From assembly GCF_024055635.1 (NCBI RefSeq), contig NZ_JAMXMB010000042.1, forward strand, positions 58,010 through 122,009: 64,000 bases of DNA. The letters are read 5' to 3'. The stretch is from Microbacterium yannicii (lineage in GTDB: Bacteria; Actinomycetota; Actinomycetes; Actinomycetales; Microbacteriaceae). Position numbers and translations under genes: made by a program. The notes below the pieces were generated by a model, which ran no database searches, was not told the DNA's origin, and saw nothing but the letters and a program-made list of their open reading frames with translations. Below are positions 52,936 through 62,700 of the stretch, in pieces (positions within the stretch are counted from its first letter, which is position 1; each line of letters starts with the position of its first letter).

Positions 52936-53562
52936 TCAGCGGCCGAAGTCGGGTCGCACCTCCGCGATGCCCTCCATCTCGGCCTGCAGGCGGCTGTGCA
53001 GCGCCCATCCCTCATCGCGCCAGTCGGCCGGAAGCGGGTCGTCGAGGCCGCGGTCCTGCCACCGATCGTTCCAGGCGGCGAGGCCGGCAGCCAATGAGTC
53101 CGAGAGGCCGAGGGCTGCGGCATCCATCGGATAGCTGTCGGTGAAGGACTCCCAGAGCGGCCAGGTCACGCCCCATTCGGGGAACATCCGCACCACACGC
53201 AGCCCGTTCGGCAGCACGACGGCCTCCCCGCGGCGGCTGCGGGCCGACAGGTAGCGGTTCTGCATCTCGGCGCGCAGGCGCCATTCGAACGCGGATGCCG
53301 GAGCCCGGTGATAGTCCATCCCCGACAGCCAGACGAGCCCACGGCCGCGCGGCTCGGCCTCATCCACCACGAGGGCCAGCGACCACAGGTCGCGGTCGTT
53401 CTCGGCGAGAGCGCGCGTGGAGTCCATCACGTCATGGAGAGAGGCGTCGACGATGTCGATCGTCTTCACCACCGCATCGGGGCCGGAATACACGAACACT
53501 CGGTAGCGCGCATCGAAGCTCTCCCACGCCGTGTCGCGCTCATCGACGATCTCGCCTCTCAT
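52936..53562 (-). CDS. Hypothetical protein next to tRNA-Arg
   Basis: A 208-residue soluble protein from ATG 53562 (MRGEIVDERDTAWESFDARY...EVRPDFGR). A region VVLPNGLRVVRMFPEWGVTW and a preceding RLRAEMQNRYLSARSRRG are well structured, but I do not recognise the family. It is the first chromosomal gene to the right of the element. Start could be further upstream at 53586. Confidence 0.68.
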   Translation of the reverse strand: MRGEIVDERDTAWESFDARYRVFVYSGPDAVVKTIDIVDASLHDVMDSTRALAENDRDLWSLALVVDEAEPRGRGLVWLSGMDYHRAPASAFEWRLRAEMQNRYLSARSRRGEAVVLPNGLRVVRMFPEWGVTWPLWESFTDSYPMDAAALGLSDSLAAGLAAWNDRWQDRGLDDPLPADWRDEGWALHSRLQAEMEGIAEVRPDFGR

Positions 53563-53591
53563 GGCTCCGACAGTAGCGAGCGACATGCGAA

Positions 53592-53623
53592 GGCCCCGGC
53601 ACCCATGAGCGGATGCCGGGGCC
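53592..53623. terminator. Terminator downstream of HesB-like gene
   Basis: A perfect 10-bp stem GGCCCCGGCA / TGCCGGGGCC with a 12-nt loop starts 13 bp after the HesB-like stop (53636) on the minus strand. Confidence 0.8.
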
Positions 53624-53635
53624 CAAGCGAGATCG

Positions 53636-53917
53636 TCAGCCCTTGTCGCCCAGGGCGAAGCGCACGGCGCCGTCGTTCGACAGCTCCGCGTCGAGAACGC
53701 GATTCTCGAGAACCGCGGCCGCCGCCTCGTCGAGGAAGACGCGGGCGCCGCCCTCTCGCACGACGGTGTCGCTCGCCTCGGGAGCCGGGACGACACTCAG
53801 TTCGAATCCTTCGGAGCTTCCCGTGTCGCGGATACGCACACCTCCGTCTTCGGCGAGCGGGACGCGAGCGATGAGTTCTTCGACGGCCTCGGCGGCGGTC
53901 TGGGTCAGCGTAAGCAT
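53636..53917 (-). CDS. HesB/IscA-like Fe-S biosynthesis family protein lacking cysteine
   Basis: A 93-residue protein with the A-type carrier outline: LTLTQTAAEAVEELIARVPL, then a central beta region and VFLDEAAAAVLENRVLDAEL. No cysteine occurs anywhere, although A-type carriers use three conserved Cys for cluster binding. The family is known in Actinobacteria in this cysteine-free form, so a role other than cluster donation is likely. ATG 53917 follows AAAGGAAAAGC. Confidence 0.78.
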   Translation of the reverse strand: MLTLTQTAAEAVEELIARVPLAEDGGVRIRDTGSSEGFELSVVPAPEASDTVVREGGARVFLDEAAAAVLENRVLDAELSNDGAVRFALGDKG

Positions 53918-54296
53918 GCTTTTCCTTTCCTCGTGCGGTTCCGAGTCGGCCACGATTCCGAGATCCCGCCGCCGATGCAACCCCTACGCGCCGAGTGCGC
54001 CGCATTCGGAGGGAGTTCCCACGTTCGGTCCGGCCGGATACCCGGCCCGAGCTGCGTGAGCGGTTCGAGCGCGAGATGAGGCGAGGAAGCCGGCGGTGCG
54101 ACTGCGGTGGAAGAAGGATGGATGTGGTGCGCGGAGAGCAAGATCTGTGATTCTTGTCATCGTGTCGGGGCGCAACGCGCGGCTCATCCGTACCGAGGTC
54201 TGACATGGTGGAGGCGTCGTCGCGAGCGCCGAGGGAGGCGCCCGCGAGCCCCTGGTGAGGGCGACCACGCACCGCCCACCCGAACGTGAGGAACGC
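53918..54296. other. Intergenic region upstream of pntA
   Basis: About 380 bp holding the divergent promoters of the HesB-like gene and pntAB. A small GC hairpin lies near 54222-54245. I see no ORF with a ribosome-binding site and no recognisable riboswitch. Confidence 0.5.
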
Positions 54297-55844
54297 ATGA
54301 CCCGCATTGGCATCGTCGCCGAAGCGCCCGGAGAGAACCGGGTGTCGGCGACTCCCAACACCGTCCCCAAGCTCATCGCCCTGGGCTACGACGTCGTCGT
54401 CGAAGCCGGTGCCGGCGCCGGCTCGTCGTTCCCGGACTCCGCGTTCGCGCAGGCCGGCGCGACCGTGGTCGATGGCTCGACCGCCTGGGCGGCGCCGATC
54501 GTGCTCAAGGTCGTCGCGCCGACTCCGGCCGAGATCGACCGGCTCGCCGACGGCGCGACGATCATCGCGACCCTGAGCCCGGCGCTGCGGCCCGACCTCG
54601 TCGAGGCGCTCGCCACGCGAGGGATCACGGCCATCGCGCTCGACGCGGTGCCGCGGATCTCGCGCGCGCAGTCGATGGACGTGCTGAGCTCGATGGCGAA
54701 CATCGCCGGTTATCGAGCCGTCGTCGAGGCCGCGCACGAGTTCGGCCGATTCTTCACCGGCCAGGTGACGGCGGCCGGAAAGGTGCCCCCGGCGAAGGTG
54801 CTGGTCGCGGGTGCGGGTGTGGCGGGACTCGCCGCGGTCGGCGCGGCGTCGAGCCTCGGTGCGATCGTGCGGGCGACCGACCCACGGCCGGAGGTGGCCG
54901 ACCAGGTCGCCTCGATCGGCGGCCAGTTCCTCGAGGTGGTGGTGCCCGACGAGGCGAAGCAGGTCTCGGCCGACGGCTACGCCAAGGCCACGAGCGAGGC
55001 GTACGACCGGCGCGCCGCCGAGATCTACTCGGAGCAGGCGGCCGACGTCGACATCATCATCACGACGGCGCTGATCCCCGGCCGGCCCGCGCCGCGCCTC
55101 ATCACCGCTGCTGACGTCGCCTCCATGCGGCCGGGCAGCGTGATCGTCGACATGGCGGCGGGGCAGGGCGGCAATGTCGCGGGGTCGGTCGCAGGGGAGA
55201 AGGTCGTGACCGAGAACGGCGTCGTGATCCTCGGCTACACGGATCTGCCCGGCCGCCTGCCGCAACAGGCGTCCCAGCTGTTCGCGACGAACCTCGTCAA
55301 CCTGCTGAAACTGCTCACCCCCGGCAAGGACGGCGTGCTCTCCCTGGACTTCGATGATGTGGTGCAGCGCACGGTCACCGTCGTGCAGAACGGCGAGATC
55401 ACGTGGCCGCCGCCGCCGGTGCAGGTGTCGGCGGCCCCGGCGCCGGCGCAGGCGGCAACCGCGCCGGTGGTCGCGGCGAAGAAGCCGATGTCGGCGGGCG
55501 CCCGCACCGGACTCATCCTCGCGGGGATCGCGGCGCTCTTCGCGATCTGCGCGTTCGCGCCGCCACCGCTGCCGCAGCACTTCCTCGTGCTGACGCTCGC
55601 GATCGTCGTCGGCTTCTACGTCATCGGCCACGTGGCGCACGCGCTGCATACGCCGCTCATGAGCGTCACCAACGCCATCTCGGGCATCATCGTGGTCGGT
55701 GCGATGGTGCAGATCACGCTGCCCGATCTGACGGTCCAGATCCTGGCTGCCGTCGCGGTGCTGCTCGCCAGCATCAACATCTTCGGCGGCTTCGCCGTCA
55801 CGCGGCGCATGCTCGCGATGTTCCAGAAGGGTGAGACGCGATGA
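54297..55844 (+). CDS. pntA: NAD(P) transhydrogenase subunit alpha
   Basis: A 515-residue protein that combines the soluble NAD(H)-binding domain (dI; VLVAGAGVAGLAAVGAASSL and RATDPRPEVADQ) with about four C-terminal membrane segments. The family RQD-type loop region is modified but the fold is intact (PAAKVLV-like, AAGQGGNVAGS, LFATNLVNLLKLL). ATG 54297 has GAGGAACGC upstream. It transfers hydride between NADH and NADP with proton translocation, together with PntB, whose gene overlaps its stop by four bases. Confidence 0.95.
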   Translation: MTRIGIVAEAPGENRVSATPNTVPKLIALGYDVVVEAGAGAGSSFPDSAFAQAGATVVDGSTAWAAPIVLKVVAPTPAEIDRLADGATIIATLSPALRPDLVEALATRGITAIALDAVPRISRAQSMDVLSSMANIAGYRAVVEAAHEFGRFFTGQVTAAGKVPPAKVLVAGAGVAGLAAVGAASSLGAIVRATDPRPEVADQVASIGGQFLEVVVPDEAKQVSADGYAKATSEAYDRRAAEIYSEQAADVDIIITTALIPGRPAPRLITAADVASMRPGSVIVDMAAGQGGNVAGSVAGEKVVTENGVVILGYTDLPGRLPQQASQLFATNLVNLLKLLTPGKDGVLSLDFDDVVQRTVTVVQNGEITWPPPPVQVSAAPAPAQAATAPVVAAKKPMSAGARTGLILAGIAALFAICAFAPPPLPQHFLVLTLAIVVGFYVIGHVAHALHTPLMSVTNAISGIIVVGAMVQITLPDLTVQILAAVAVLLASINIFGGFAVTRRMLAMFQKGETR

Positions 55845-57310
55845 CCGCCGTCGCCGGACAGGTGGCGGGCGCCGCCTACATCGTCGCCGCACTGCTGTTC
55901 ATCCTCAGCCTCGCGGGACTCAGCAAGCACGAGACCAGCCGCCGCGGCGTGACGTTCGGCATCGTCGGCATGGCGATCGCCCTCGTCGCCACGGTGTGGG
56001 TCACCGCCGCGGGCGCGTGGGGCACTTCGACAGGCTCTGCAACCGAGGGAACTGACTCGTCGGCCGGCAGCGCAGCGACGACCGGTCTCGTGCTCCTCGT
56101 TGTCGCTGTGGTCGTCGGCGGGGCGATCGGCCTCTGGCGCGCGCGTGTGGTGGAGATGACCGGGATGCCGGAGCTCATCGCCCTGCTGCATTCTTTCGTC
56201 GGTCTCGCTGCCGTACTCGTCGGGTGGAACGGCGCGCTGTACGACACCGGCCTCGAGGGTGCGCTTGCCGACATCCACCACGCCGAGGTGTTCATCGGCG
56301 TCTTCATCGGCGGCGTGACCTTCACCGGATCCATCGTCGCGTTCCTGAAGCTGTCGGGTCGCATCTCGTCGAAGCCGCTCATGCTGCCGGGGAAGAACGC
56401 GCTCAACGTCGGCGCCCTCGTCGCGTTCCTCGTGCTCACGGTCTGGTACGTCATCACGCCCGAGCTCTGGCTGCTCGTGCTCGTCACGACGCTGGCGCTG
56501 GCGCTCGGCTGGCACCTCGTCGCCTCGATCGGCGGCGGCGATATGCCCGTCGTCGTCTCCATGCTCAACAGCTACTCGGGCTGGGCGGCCGCGGCGGCCG
56601 GCTTCCTGCTCAACAACGACCTGCTGATCGTGACGGGCGCGCTCGTCGGGTCGTCGGGTGCGTACCTGAGCTACATCATGTGCAAGGCGATGAACCGCTC
56701 GTTCCTCTCCGTCATCGCCGGCGGCTTCGGCATCGAGGCTCCTACCAGCGGCGATCAGGACTACGGCGAGCACCGCGAGATCGATGCCGAGGGCGCGGCC
56801 GACATGCTCGCCGGCGCGTCCACCGTCGTCATCACGCCGGGCTACGGCATGGCCGTCGCCCAGGCGCAGCACGGCGTCGCCGACCTCGTGCAGAAGCTGC
56901 GCGAGCGCGGGGTCGACGTGCGGTTCGGCATCCATCCGGTCGCCGGCCGCCTGCCCGGCCACATGAACGTGCTCCTGGCCGAGGCCAAGGTGCCGTACGA
57001 CATCGTCCTCGAGATGGACGAGATCAACGACGACCTCTCGGCCGCCGACGTCGTGCTCGTCATCGGCGCGAACGACACCGTCAATCCGGCCGCCGCGGAA
57101 GATCCGGGCAGCCCGATTGCCGGAATGCCGGTGCTGCGAGTCTGGGAGGCCCAGAACGTCATCGTCTTCAAGCGCTCGATGGCATCCGGATATGCGGGCG
57201 TGCAGAATCCGCTCTTCTACCGCGACAACACTCAGATGCTGTTCGGAGATGCGAAAGAGAAAGTGGACGAGATTCTCTTCCAACTCTCACGCACGTCAGA
57301 ACTGCGCTGA
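55841..57310 (+). CDS. pntB: NAD(P) transhydrogenase subunit beta
   Basis: A 489-residue protein with about nine N-terminal membrane segments and a C-terminal NADP(H)-binding domain (dIII; VVITPGYGMAVAQAQHGVAD, FGIHPVAGRLPGHMNVLLAE, LVIGANDTVNPAA and KRSMASGYAGVQNPLFYRDN). The overlapping ATGA with pntA implies coupled translation. The length and motifs are normal; a hairpin follows the stop. Confidence 0.97.
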   Translation: MTAVAGQVAGAAYIVAALLFILSLAGLSKHETSRRGVTFGIVGMAIALVATVWVTAAGAWGTSTGSATEGTDSSAGSAATTGLVLLVVAVVVGGAIGLWRARVVEMTGMPELIALLHSFVGLAAVLVGWNGALYDTGLEGALADIHHAEVFIGVFIGGVTFTGSIVAFLKLSGRISSKPLMLPGKNALNVGALVAFLVLTVWYVITPELWLLVLVTTLALALGWHLVASIGGGDMPVVVSMLNSYSGWAAAAAGFLLNNDLLIVTGALVGSSGAYLSYIMCKAMNRSFLSVIAGGFGIEAPTSGDQDYGEHREIDAEGAADMLAGASTVVITPGYGMAVAQAQHGVADLVQKLRERGVDVRFGIHPVAGRLPGHMNVLLAEAKVPYDIVLEMDEINDDLSAADVVLVIGANDTVNPAAAEDPGSPIAGMPVLRVWEAQNVIVFKRSMASGYAGVQNPLFYRDNTQMLFGDAKEKVDEILFQLSRTSELR

Positions 57311-57327
57311 ATCGTCGTGAAAAGCCG

Positions 57328-57357
57328 CGAGGCGGCGTGCGTCAGTGTGCCGCCTCG
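57328..57357. terminator. Hairpin between convergent pntB and lsr2
   Basis: CGAGGCGGC and GCCGCCTCG form a perfect 9-bp stem, 12-nt loop, 18 bp after the pntB stop. The right arm lies inside the last codons of lsr2, so it can serve pntB fully and only partly affects lsr2. Confidence 0.75.
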
Positions 57358-57695
57358 TAGGCTTCGAGAACGGATGCCGGAACCCGGCCCCGCTCCGATA
57401 CCTGATAGCCGTTCTGCTTCGCCCATTCGCGGACGGCGCTGAAATCCTGCTGCCCGCTGCGGCGGCGCTTTCGCCCGGCCGATGCGGCGCCGGACGTGGC
57501 GCGGGCGGAAGAGACGGAGCGAGCGGCCTTGGTGTACCGCTCGAGACTGGTGCGCAGCGCTGCGGCATTCTCGTCGGTGAGGTCGATCTCGTATGCGACG
57601 CCGTCGAGCGAGAACAGCACTGTCTCGCCTTCGCCGGCTTCTAAGAGGGTTCCGTCGATGTCATCGACGAGCTGGTGAACGATTCTTCGGGCCAT
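57342..57695 (-). CDS. lsr2: Lsr2 nucleoid-associated xenogeneic silencer
   Basis: A 117-residue protein with an N-terminal oligomerisation domain (RIVHQLVDDIDGTLLEAGEG), a variable linker and a C-terminal AT-hook-like DNA-binding domain (FSAVREWAKQNGYQVSERGR), including the RGR motif. ATG 57695 is chosen as the start of the conserved region, MARRIVHQL. Lsr2 bridges AT-rich, foreign DNA in Actinobacteria, so it could silence genes of the mobile element in this window. Confidence 0.95.
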   Translation of the reverse strand: MARRIVHQLVDDIDGTLLEAGEGETVLFSLDGVAYEIDLTDENAAALRTSLERYTKAARSVSSARATSGAASAGRKRRRSGQQDFSAVREWAKQNGYQVSERGRVPASVLEAYEAAH

Positions 57696-57864
57696 GCTGG
57701 AACAATATCCGCAATTGTCGCCGCCGACCAAGGGTAATTCCCACCCTCGAGAAATCCCTCATCCGGCGTTCATAATCCGCCGTCGAATTCGGAAGATCGG
57801 CGATCGCTCGCGCCGTTCCTTTTCAGTTCGCCCGCACCGTGGGCGGACACGGTCGGGCGGAAGG

Positions 57865-58824
57865 TCAGGGAAGAAGGCCGGCGCGACGCGCCGTCACGAC
57901 TGCCGCATGCCGGGTCGAGGCATCCAGTTTCGCCATCGCGGACTGCAGGTACGACTTGACGGTGCCTTCTTTGAGATCGAGGGTCGCCGCGATCTCCGCG
58001 TTGGTCGCGCCGAGCGCGGCGCACGCGAGCACGTCGATCTCGCGCGGCGACAGCCGGACGTCGAGCTCGAGCGGCGGTTCGGTCGTGTCCTGGGAGAGGG
58101 CGGCTACGCGCCGCTCGAGGCGTGCGAGTCGCGCGCGCAGCGCCGGGTCGTCCACGACGGCAGCGATGCTGCGCAGTTCGGCGTACGTCTCGCGCAGCTC
58201 TTCCCGCGTGGTGGCGGGAATGGCGGCGGGTCCCGCAGGCGAGGGCGAGAGGGTGAGTCGACGTTGCACCTCGTCGCGGATGCGCAGCTCGCTCGAGAGC
58301 TCTTCGGCGACGGCGAACGCGGGCCGGGCGACGACGTCGCCGACCGGCGACTCGGCCCACGAGCCGCAGTAGATGACGCCGCGGGCACGGTTCCCCACCA
58401 TCACGGGAACGGCGAACAGGGTGGCGATGCCTTCGCCGAGCACGGCACGGTCGTAGTCGTGCGTGATGCTGCGCGACGATCCGTAGTCCACCGCGAGACG
58501 CGGGCGCTTCTCGACGAGCGCGCGCCCGCCGAGGCCGCGCGAGGCCTCGACGACCAGGCCTTCGAGTGAGCGGGTGCGGGCACCGTGGATCGAGGTGACG
58601 TGGATCGCGTCGCCCCGCGCGAGCCCACCGAAACCGACCGGGAACCGGGTGCGGCGCACGAGCTCGGCGACCGCGAGGTCGAGGGCCTGCGCATAATCCT
58701 GAGCGGTGCCGAGGGCATCATCGGCTGGGCCGACGACGCCCGCGCGAGCGGGGTTCGGCGCACGATGTGGGAGGGACGCGCCCACGAGTACCTGCTTCCG
58801 GGGTGACGGCGTCCTCGCCGCCAT
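57865..58824 (-). CDS. GAF domain LuxR-type response regulator
   Basis: A 319-residue protein with an N-terminal GAF region (about residues 40-190; VHVTSIHGARTRSLEGLVVE and FAVPVMVGNRARGVIYCG) and a C-terminal LuxR HTH (LSPREIDVLACAALGATNAE, then KEGTVKSYLQSAMAKL). ATG 58824 is used; the frame opens upstream at 58932, but the N-terminal extension is GC-rich and non-conserved in style. Signal and targets unknown. Confidence 0.88.
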   Translation of the reverse strand: MAARTPSPRKQVLVGASLPHRAPNPARAGVVGPADDALGTAQDYAQALDLAVAELVRRTRFPVGFGGLARGDAIHVTSIHGARTRSLEGLVVEASRGLGGRALVEKRPRLAVDYGSSRSITHDYDRAVLGEGIATLFAVPVMVGNRARGVIYCGSWAESPVGDVVARPAFAVAEELSSELRIRDEVQRRLTLSPSPAGPAAIPATTREELRETYAELRSIAAVVDDPALRARLARLERRVAALSQDTTEPPLELDVRLSPREIDVLACAALGATNAEIAATLDLKEGTVKSYLQSAMAKLDASTRHAAVVTARRAGLLP

Positions 58825-58980
58825 TCGTAGGCCGACTTTACCACCGGGGGATGCGGGGCCCGGATGGCAGATCCATCCAGGCCCCGCGGCGCGCGGGCGG
58901 CCTACACGCCCGCCCGCCGGCTTGTGGCGCACGAGCGGGGCGTGCCGGCCGTGTTCGGGTTGCCCGAGCGTCCGAAGTCG

Positions 58981-59013
58981 TTCGTCTCCCTCGTTCCTCG
59001 CTCGCTCAACGAC
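58981..59013. repeat. Partial copy of dispersed GTTGAGCGAG element
   Basis: A 33-bp block matches one arm of the element at 63783-63817 apart from one base. The stop codon of the MGMT-like gene (59006-59008) falls in it. Confidence 0.7.
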
Positions 59014-59596
59014 GGGCCTGATCCGGCGCCTGTGGAACGCTCGGCGCCTGCTCCAGGTCGATGAGGAACCGCTTCATCTCGGGCCGCCCGCCGTATTCGC
59101 CGAGCGAGCCGTCGGCACGCACGACGCGGTGCACCGGAACCACCACAGAGAAGGGAGTGTTCGCGCATGCGGTGCCCACCGCGCGCGCGGCGCGCGGGAT
59201 GCCGGCTGAGATGGCCACTTCGCCGTAGCTCGCCGTCTCGCCGTACGGGATGTCGCACACCGCGTCGAGAGCCGCGCGGGTGAAGCCGCGCACCAGCCGC
59301 CAGTCCAGCGGCAGGTCGAACTCACGACGGTCGCCGTCGAAGTACTCGTCGAGCTGCGCGACCGCCCGCTCGAACACGCCTGCCTCGTCGACGTCGTCAT
59401 CGGACCCAGGACCCGAGTCCGCACTCTCGTCGGGAACAGGCAGCGCGCGCAGCCGCAGCGCGAGGCGCTCGATCTCGGCGTGCAGCGGACCGTCGAAGGG
59501 GTGAAGTGTCACGATGCCGTCGGCTGTGGTGACGATGAGGATGTCGCCGATCGGCGACGGGTGGACGCGATAACGGGGGGAGTCCTCGGGTGTCAT
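59006..59596 (-). CDS. Methylated-DNA-cysteine methyltransferase homologue lacking the catalytic Cys
   Basis: A 196-residue MGMT-family protein with both the N-terminal domain (YRVHPSPIGDILIVTTADG) and the C-terminal DNA-binding domain (FTRAALDAVCDIPYGETASY, RAVGTACANTPF). The active-site motif is PVHRVV instead of PCHRV: the codon at 59132-59134 encodes Val155. Methyl transfer is therefore not expected. It could be an alkyltransferase-like (ATL) DNA-lesion sensor, although ATLs usually have Trp at this site. ATG 59596 is the likely start. Confidence 0.85.
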   Translation of the reverse strand: MTPEDSPRYRVHPSPIGDILIVTTADGIVTLHPFDGPLHAEIERLALRLRALPVPDESADSGPGSDDDVDEAGVFERAVAQLDEYFDGDRREFDLPLDWRLVRGFTRAALDAVCDIPYGETASYGEVAISAGIPRAARAVGTACANTPFSVVVPVHRVVRADGSLGEYGGRPEMKRFLIDLEQAPSVPQAPDQARR

Positions 59597-59779
59597 GCGA
59601 CCATCCTGGCGCGCGGCGCCGGCCCGGAGGTCGGTGCGCGTGACGATCTGTGGGAAGCCTCGCACGGTCCTGCGTTGGGGAGGAACCGCCGATGCCGTAC
59701 CCGATCCGGCAGGGTTCAATACCGCGAAACTCAGGTCCATTGCAAGTGCCCGGCGGTGACCGCCTTTAGGGTGGCACGT

Positions 59780-62700
59780 GTGTGGCGAGCAGAACGGAGC
59801 GCCGTGCTGGGCTCAGAAGACGCCGAGCGCGGACATGACGTGACCCCGGGCGATCTGGGTCTCGCCGAACCCGACGTCACCGTCGTGCACGTCGCGGAGT
59901 CCGAGCGCGACCGGCTCCGCGAGCAGTCCGCCGCCCTGGGTGGCAGGTCGACCCTTCTGCACTTCGCCGATGGCCAGGACGCCTCGATCGAGATCACCAA
60001 GGCGCATCCCGGCAGCCTGCCGCAGTTCATCACGGGTCGTTCGACGCTGCTCTCGAACCTCTTCCGCGACGAGGTCGCGCTGCGCAACGCCCGGCTGGCC
60101 GCCGAGCGCATCACCGCGAAGGATCAGGAGCTCCGCACCACGAGAGGCCTCGATACGGTGCGGCTGGCCGTGGGCCTGGCGACCTGGCGGGTCGGAGGGG
60201 TCAGCTGGAGCGCACCGGTGCTGCTGCGTCCCCTCGCCATCCGACGCCATCACGGTGACTTCGAGCTCAAGCTGCACGGCACGTTCTCGGTGAACCCCGA
60301 GCTGATCCGTGCGATGCGCACCCACTTCGGCATCATGATCGACGCCGGGGGCCTCGCCGCCCTCGCATACGACAACGGCGTGTTCAAGCCGCAGCCGGTG
60401 ATCGACCACATCCGGGCGCTGACGGCGAGAAGCGAGACCTTCGCGGTGAAGCCGCGGCTGCTGGTGTCGAGCTTCGCCGACGTCGGCGGAGACATGGCCC
60501 TCGACGCCTCCGACCTCGACCATCGCGTGCTCAACGCTCTGGCCGGGCACGTCTCCGACCGCGAGTCGCTCACGCTCCACCGGCGCGGACCGGTGCCGAC
60601 GAACCCGGACGAGCGTCCTCCCGCCGCCGACATGCTGCTGCTCGATGCAGACTCCGAGCAGGAGCGCGTGCTGGCCCGGGTGACCGACGGTCAGTCGCTC
60701 GTCGTCCACACGTTGCCCGGCACCGGCGGCACCCAGACCGTGATCAACGCGATCGGCGCGCTGGTGCAGGACGGCAAGCGGGTGCTCGTGGTGAGCGCTC
60801 GACGTTCGACGCTCGACGGCGTGCGCCACCGGCTCGCCGGCATCGGGCTTCCGGGCCTCGCGGTCTCGCCCGATCGGCTGCAGCGCGATCTCATCCGCGC
60901 GATCGGCCGCAACGAGAAGGCCCAGGCGCCGAAGGTCTCCGACATCGACGACGCGCTGGTGCGCCTGCGGGGAGTCCTCCGTGACTATCGCTCGGCCGTG
61001 ACGGCGCGGCATCCGTCATTCGGGGTGTCCGTCCTCGACATCCTCCGTGAGCTCGCCCGGCTCGCCGAGGAGGGCGGCACGCCGGTGACCGAAGCCCGCT
61101 TCGACGCGGAGGCGCTCGCCCGCCTGGCCACGACGCGACAGGATGCCGCGGCCAAGCTGGCCGCGGCGGCCCGGCTCGGCGAGTTCCGGTTCGGCCCTGA
61201 CGACTCGCCCTGGTACGGCGTCACGTTCACAACCGTCGAAGCGGCACACGGTGCCCACGCGCTCGCCCGCAAGCTGCACCGCAGCGACGTGCCGACGCTG
61301 CTCGAGCGCGGCTACGAGCTCATCGCGCAGACGCGCATGCGTCCGTTCCAGACGATCGCAGAGCTCGGTGTGTACCTGCGCCTGCTGCGCGGCATCCGGG
61401 ACTCGCTCGATCGGTTCAGCCTCACCGTCTTCGAACGGCCGCTGGGAGAGCTGATCCAGGCGCACGCGCCGCGGCGCGACGCACCCGACATGACCGGGGC
61501 CAACCGTCGCCGGCTGCGTCGGCTGTCGCGCGAGTATCTGCGTCCGGGTGTGCACGTGCCCGACATGTACGAGGCGCTCGTGCGCATCCAGCAGCAGCGC
61601 ACCGAATGGCAGCGGTACGTCGAAGCCGGGGTCACGCCCGAGGTGCCGCTGGGCCTCGCCGACGTGCAGGTCGCATGGCAGCGCGTCGACGCCGAGCTCG
61701 GCGAGCTCGACGCCGCCCTCGGCCGCAGCGACCCCGACCGGCTCGCCACGATGCCCGTGAAGCACCTCGTGCGCACGCTCGCCGGCCTCGCCGCCGACTC
61801 GGACGTGTTCGACAACCTCAAGGAGCGCGCGACGCTGCGCACCGAGCTCGCCGCGATGGGCCTCGAGCCCCTCCTGCTCGAGCTGTCGGTGCGGCACGTT
61901 CCCGAGGACGAAGTGGCGGCCGAGCTCGAGTACGCGTGGTGGCAGTCTGCGCTCGAGCTGCTGCTGCGCACCGACCGCGCCGTTCTCGGTGCCAACACCG
62001 CCGTCGTGGACCGCCTGGAGCGCGACTTCCGGCTGGTCGATGAAGCGCATGCCGCGGCATCCGGTCCCCTCCTCGCCGCGCAGCTCGCCACGCAATGGCG
62101 CATCGGCATCGTCGACCACAAGGACGAGGCCGACGGACTGAAGCAGGCGCTCAAGCGCGGCACCATCACCGCTGCCGAGCTCGCCGCCGTCGCACCGTCG
62201 CTCTCGCGGACGCTCGCGCCGGTGTGGCTGGCCTCGCCGTACGAGGTGCCCCGCATCCCCGACGCCGTCGCGTTCGACGTGGTGATTCTGGCGGATGCCG
62301 GAGCCCTGTGCCTCGCCGAGGCTGCGCCTGCGCTCCGCAGGGGCAGGCAGGTCGTCGCGTTCGGCGACCCGGTCACGCAGAGGCCGACGCCGTTCCGGGT
62401 GGCCGCAGGTTCGCCGGTGTCGGGCGCCGTGACGCCGGCGCAGACCACCAACGGGACCGCTGTCGCTGCCTCCGCCTCGGCCGACGGTTCCGCCGACGAC
62501 GAGGTGCCCTTCGATTCGACGAGCGTGTTCGAGCGGCTCGCCGAGCTGCTGCCGGTCGAGACGCTGACCCGCAGTTATCGCGCCGGCGGCGAAGACCTCG
62601 CGGCACTCGTGAACGACGCCTTCTACGGCGGCGAACTCGTGTCGCTGCCGTGGGCCGGGTCGTACCTGGGCCGCGGCAGCCTGACGGTCGACTACGTCGA

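Noticed and set aside
53559..57283. Long minus-strand frames opposite pntA and pntB
   Set aside because: They are repetitive R/D/H-rich translations antisense to unambiguous pnt genes.
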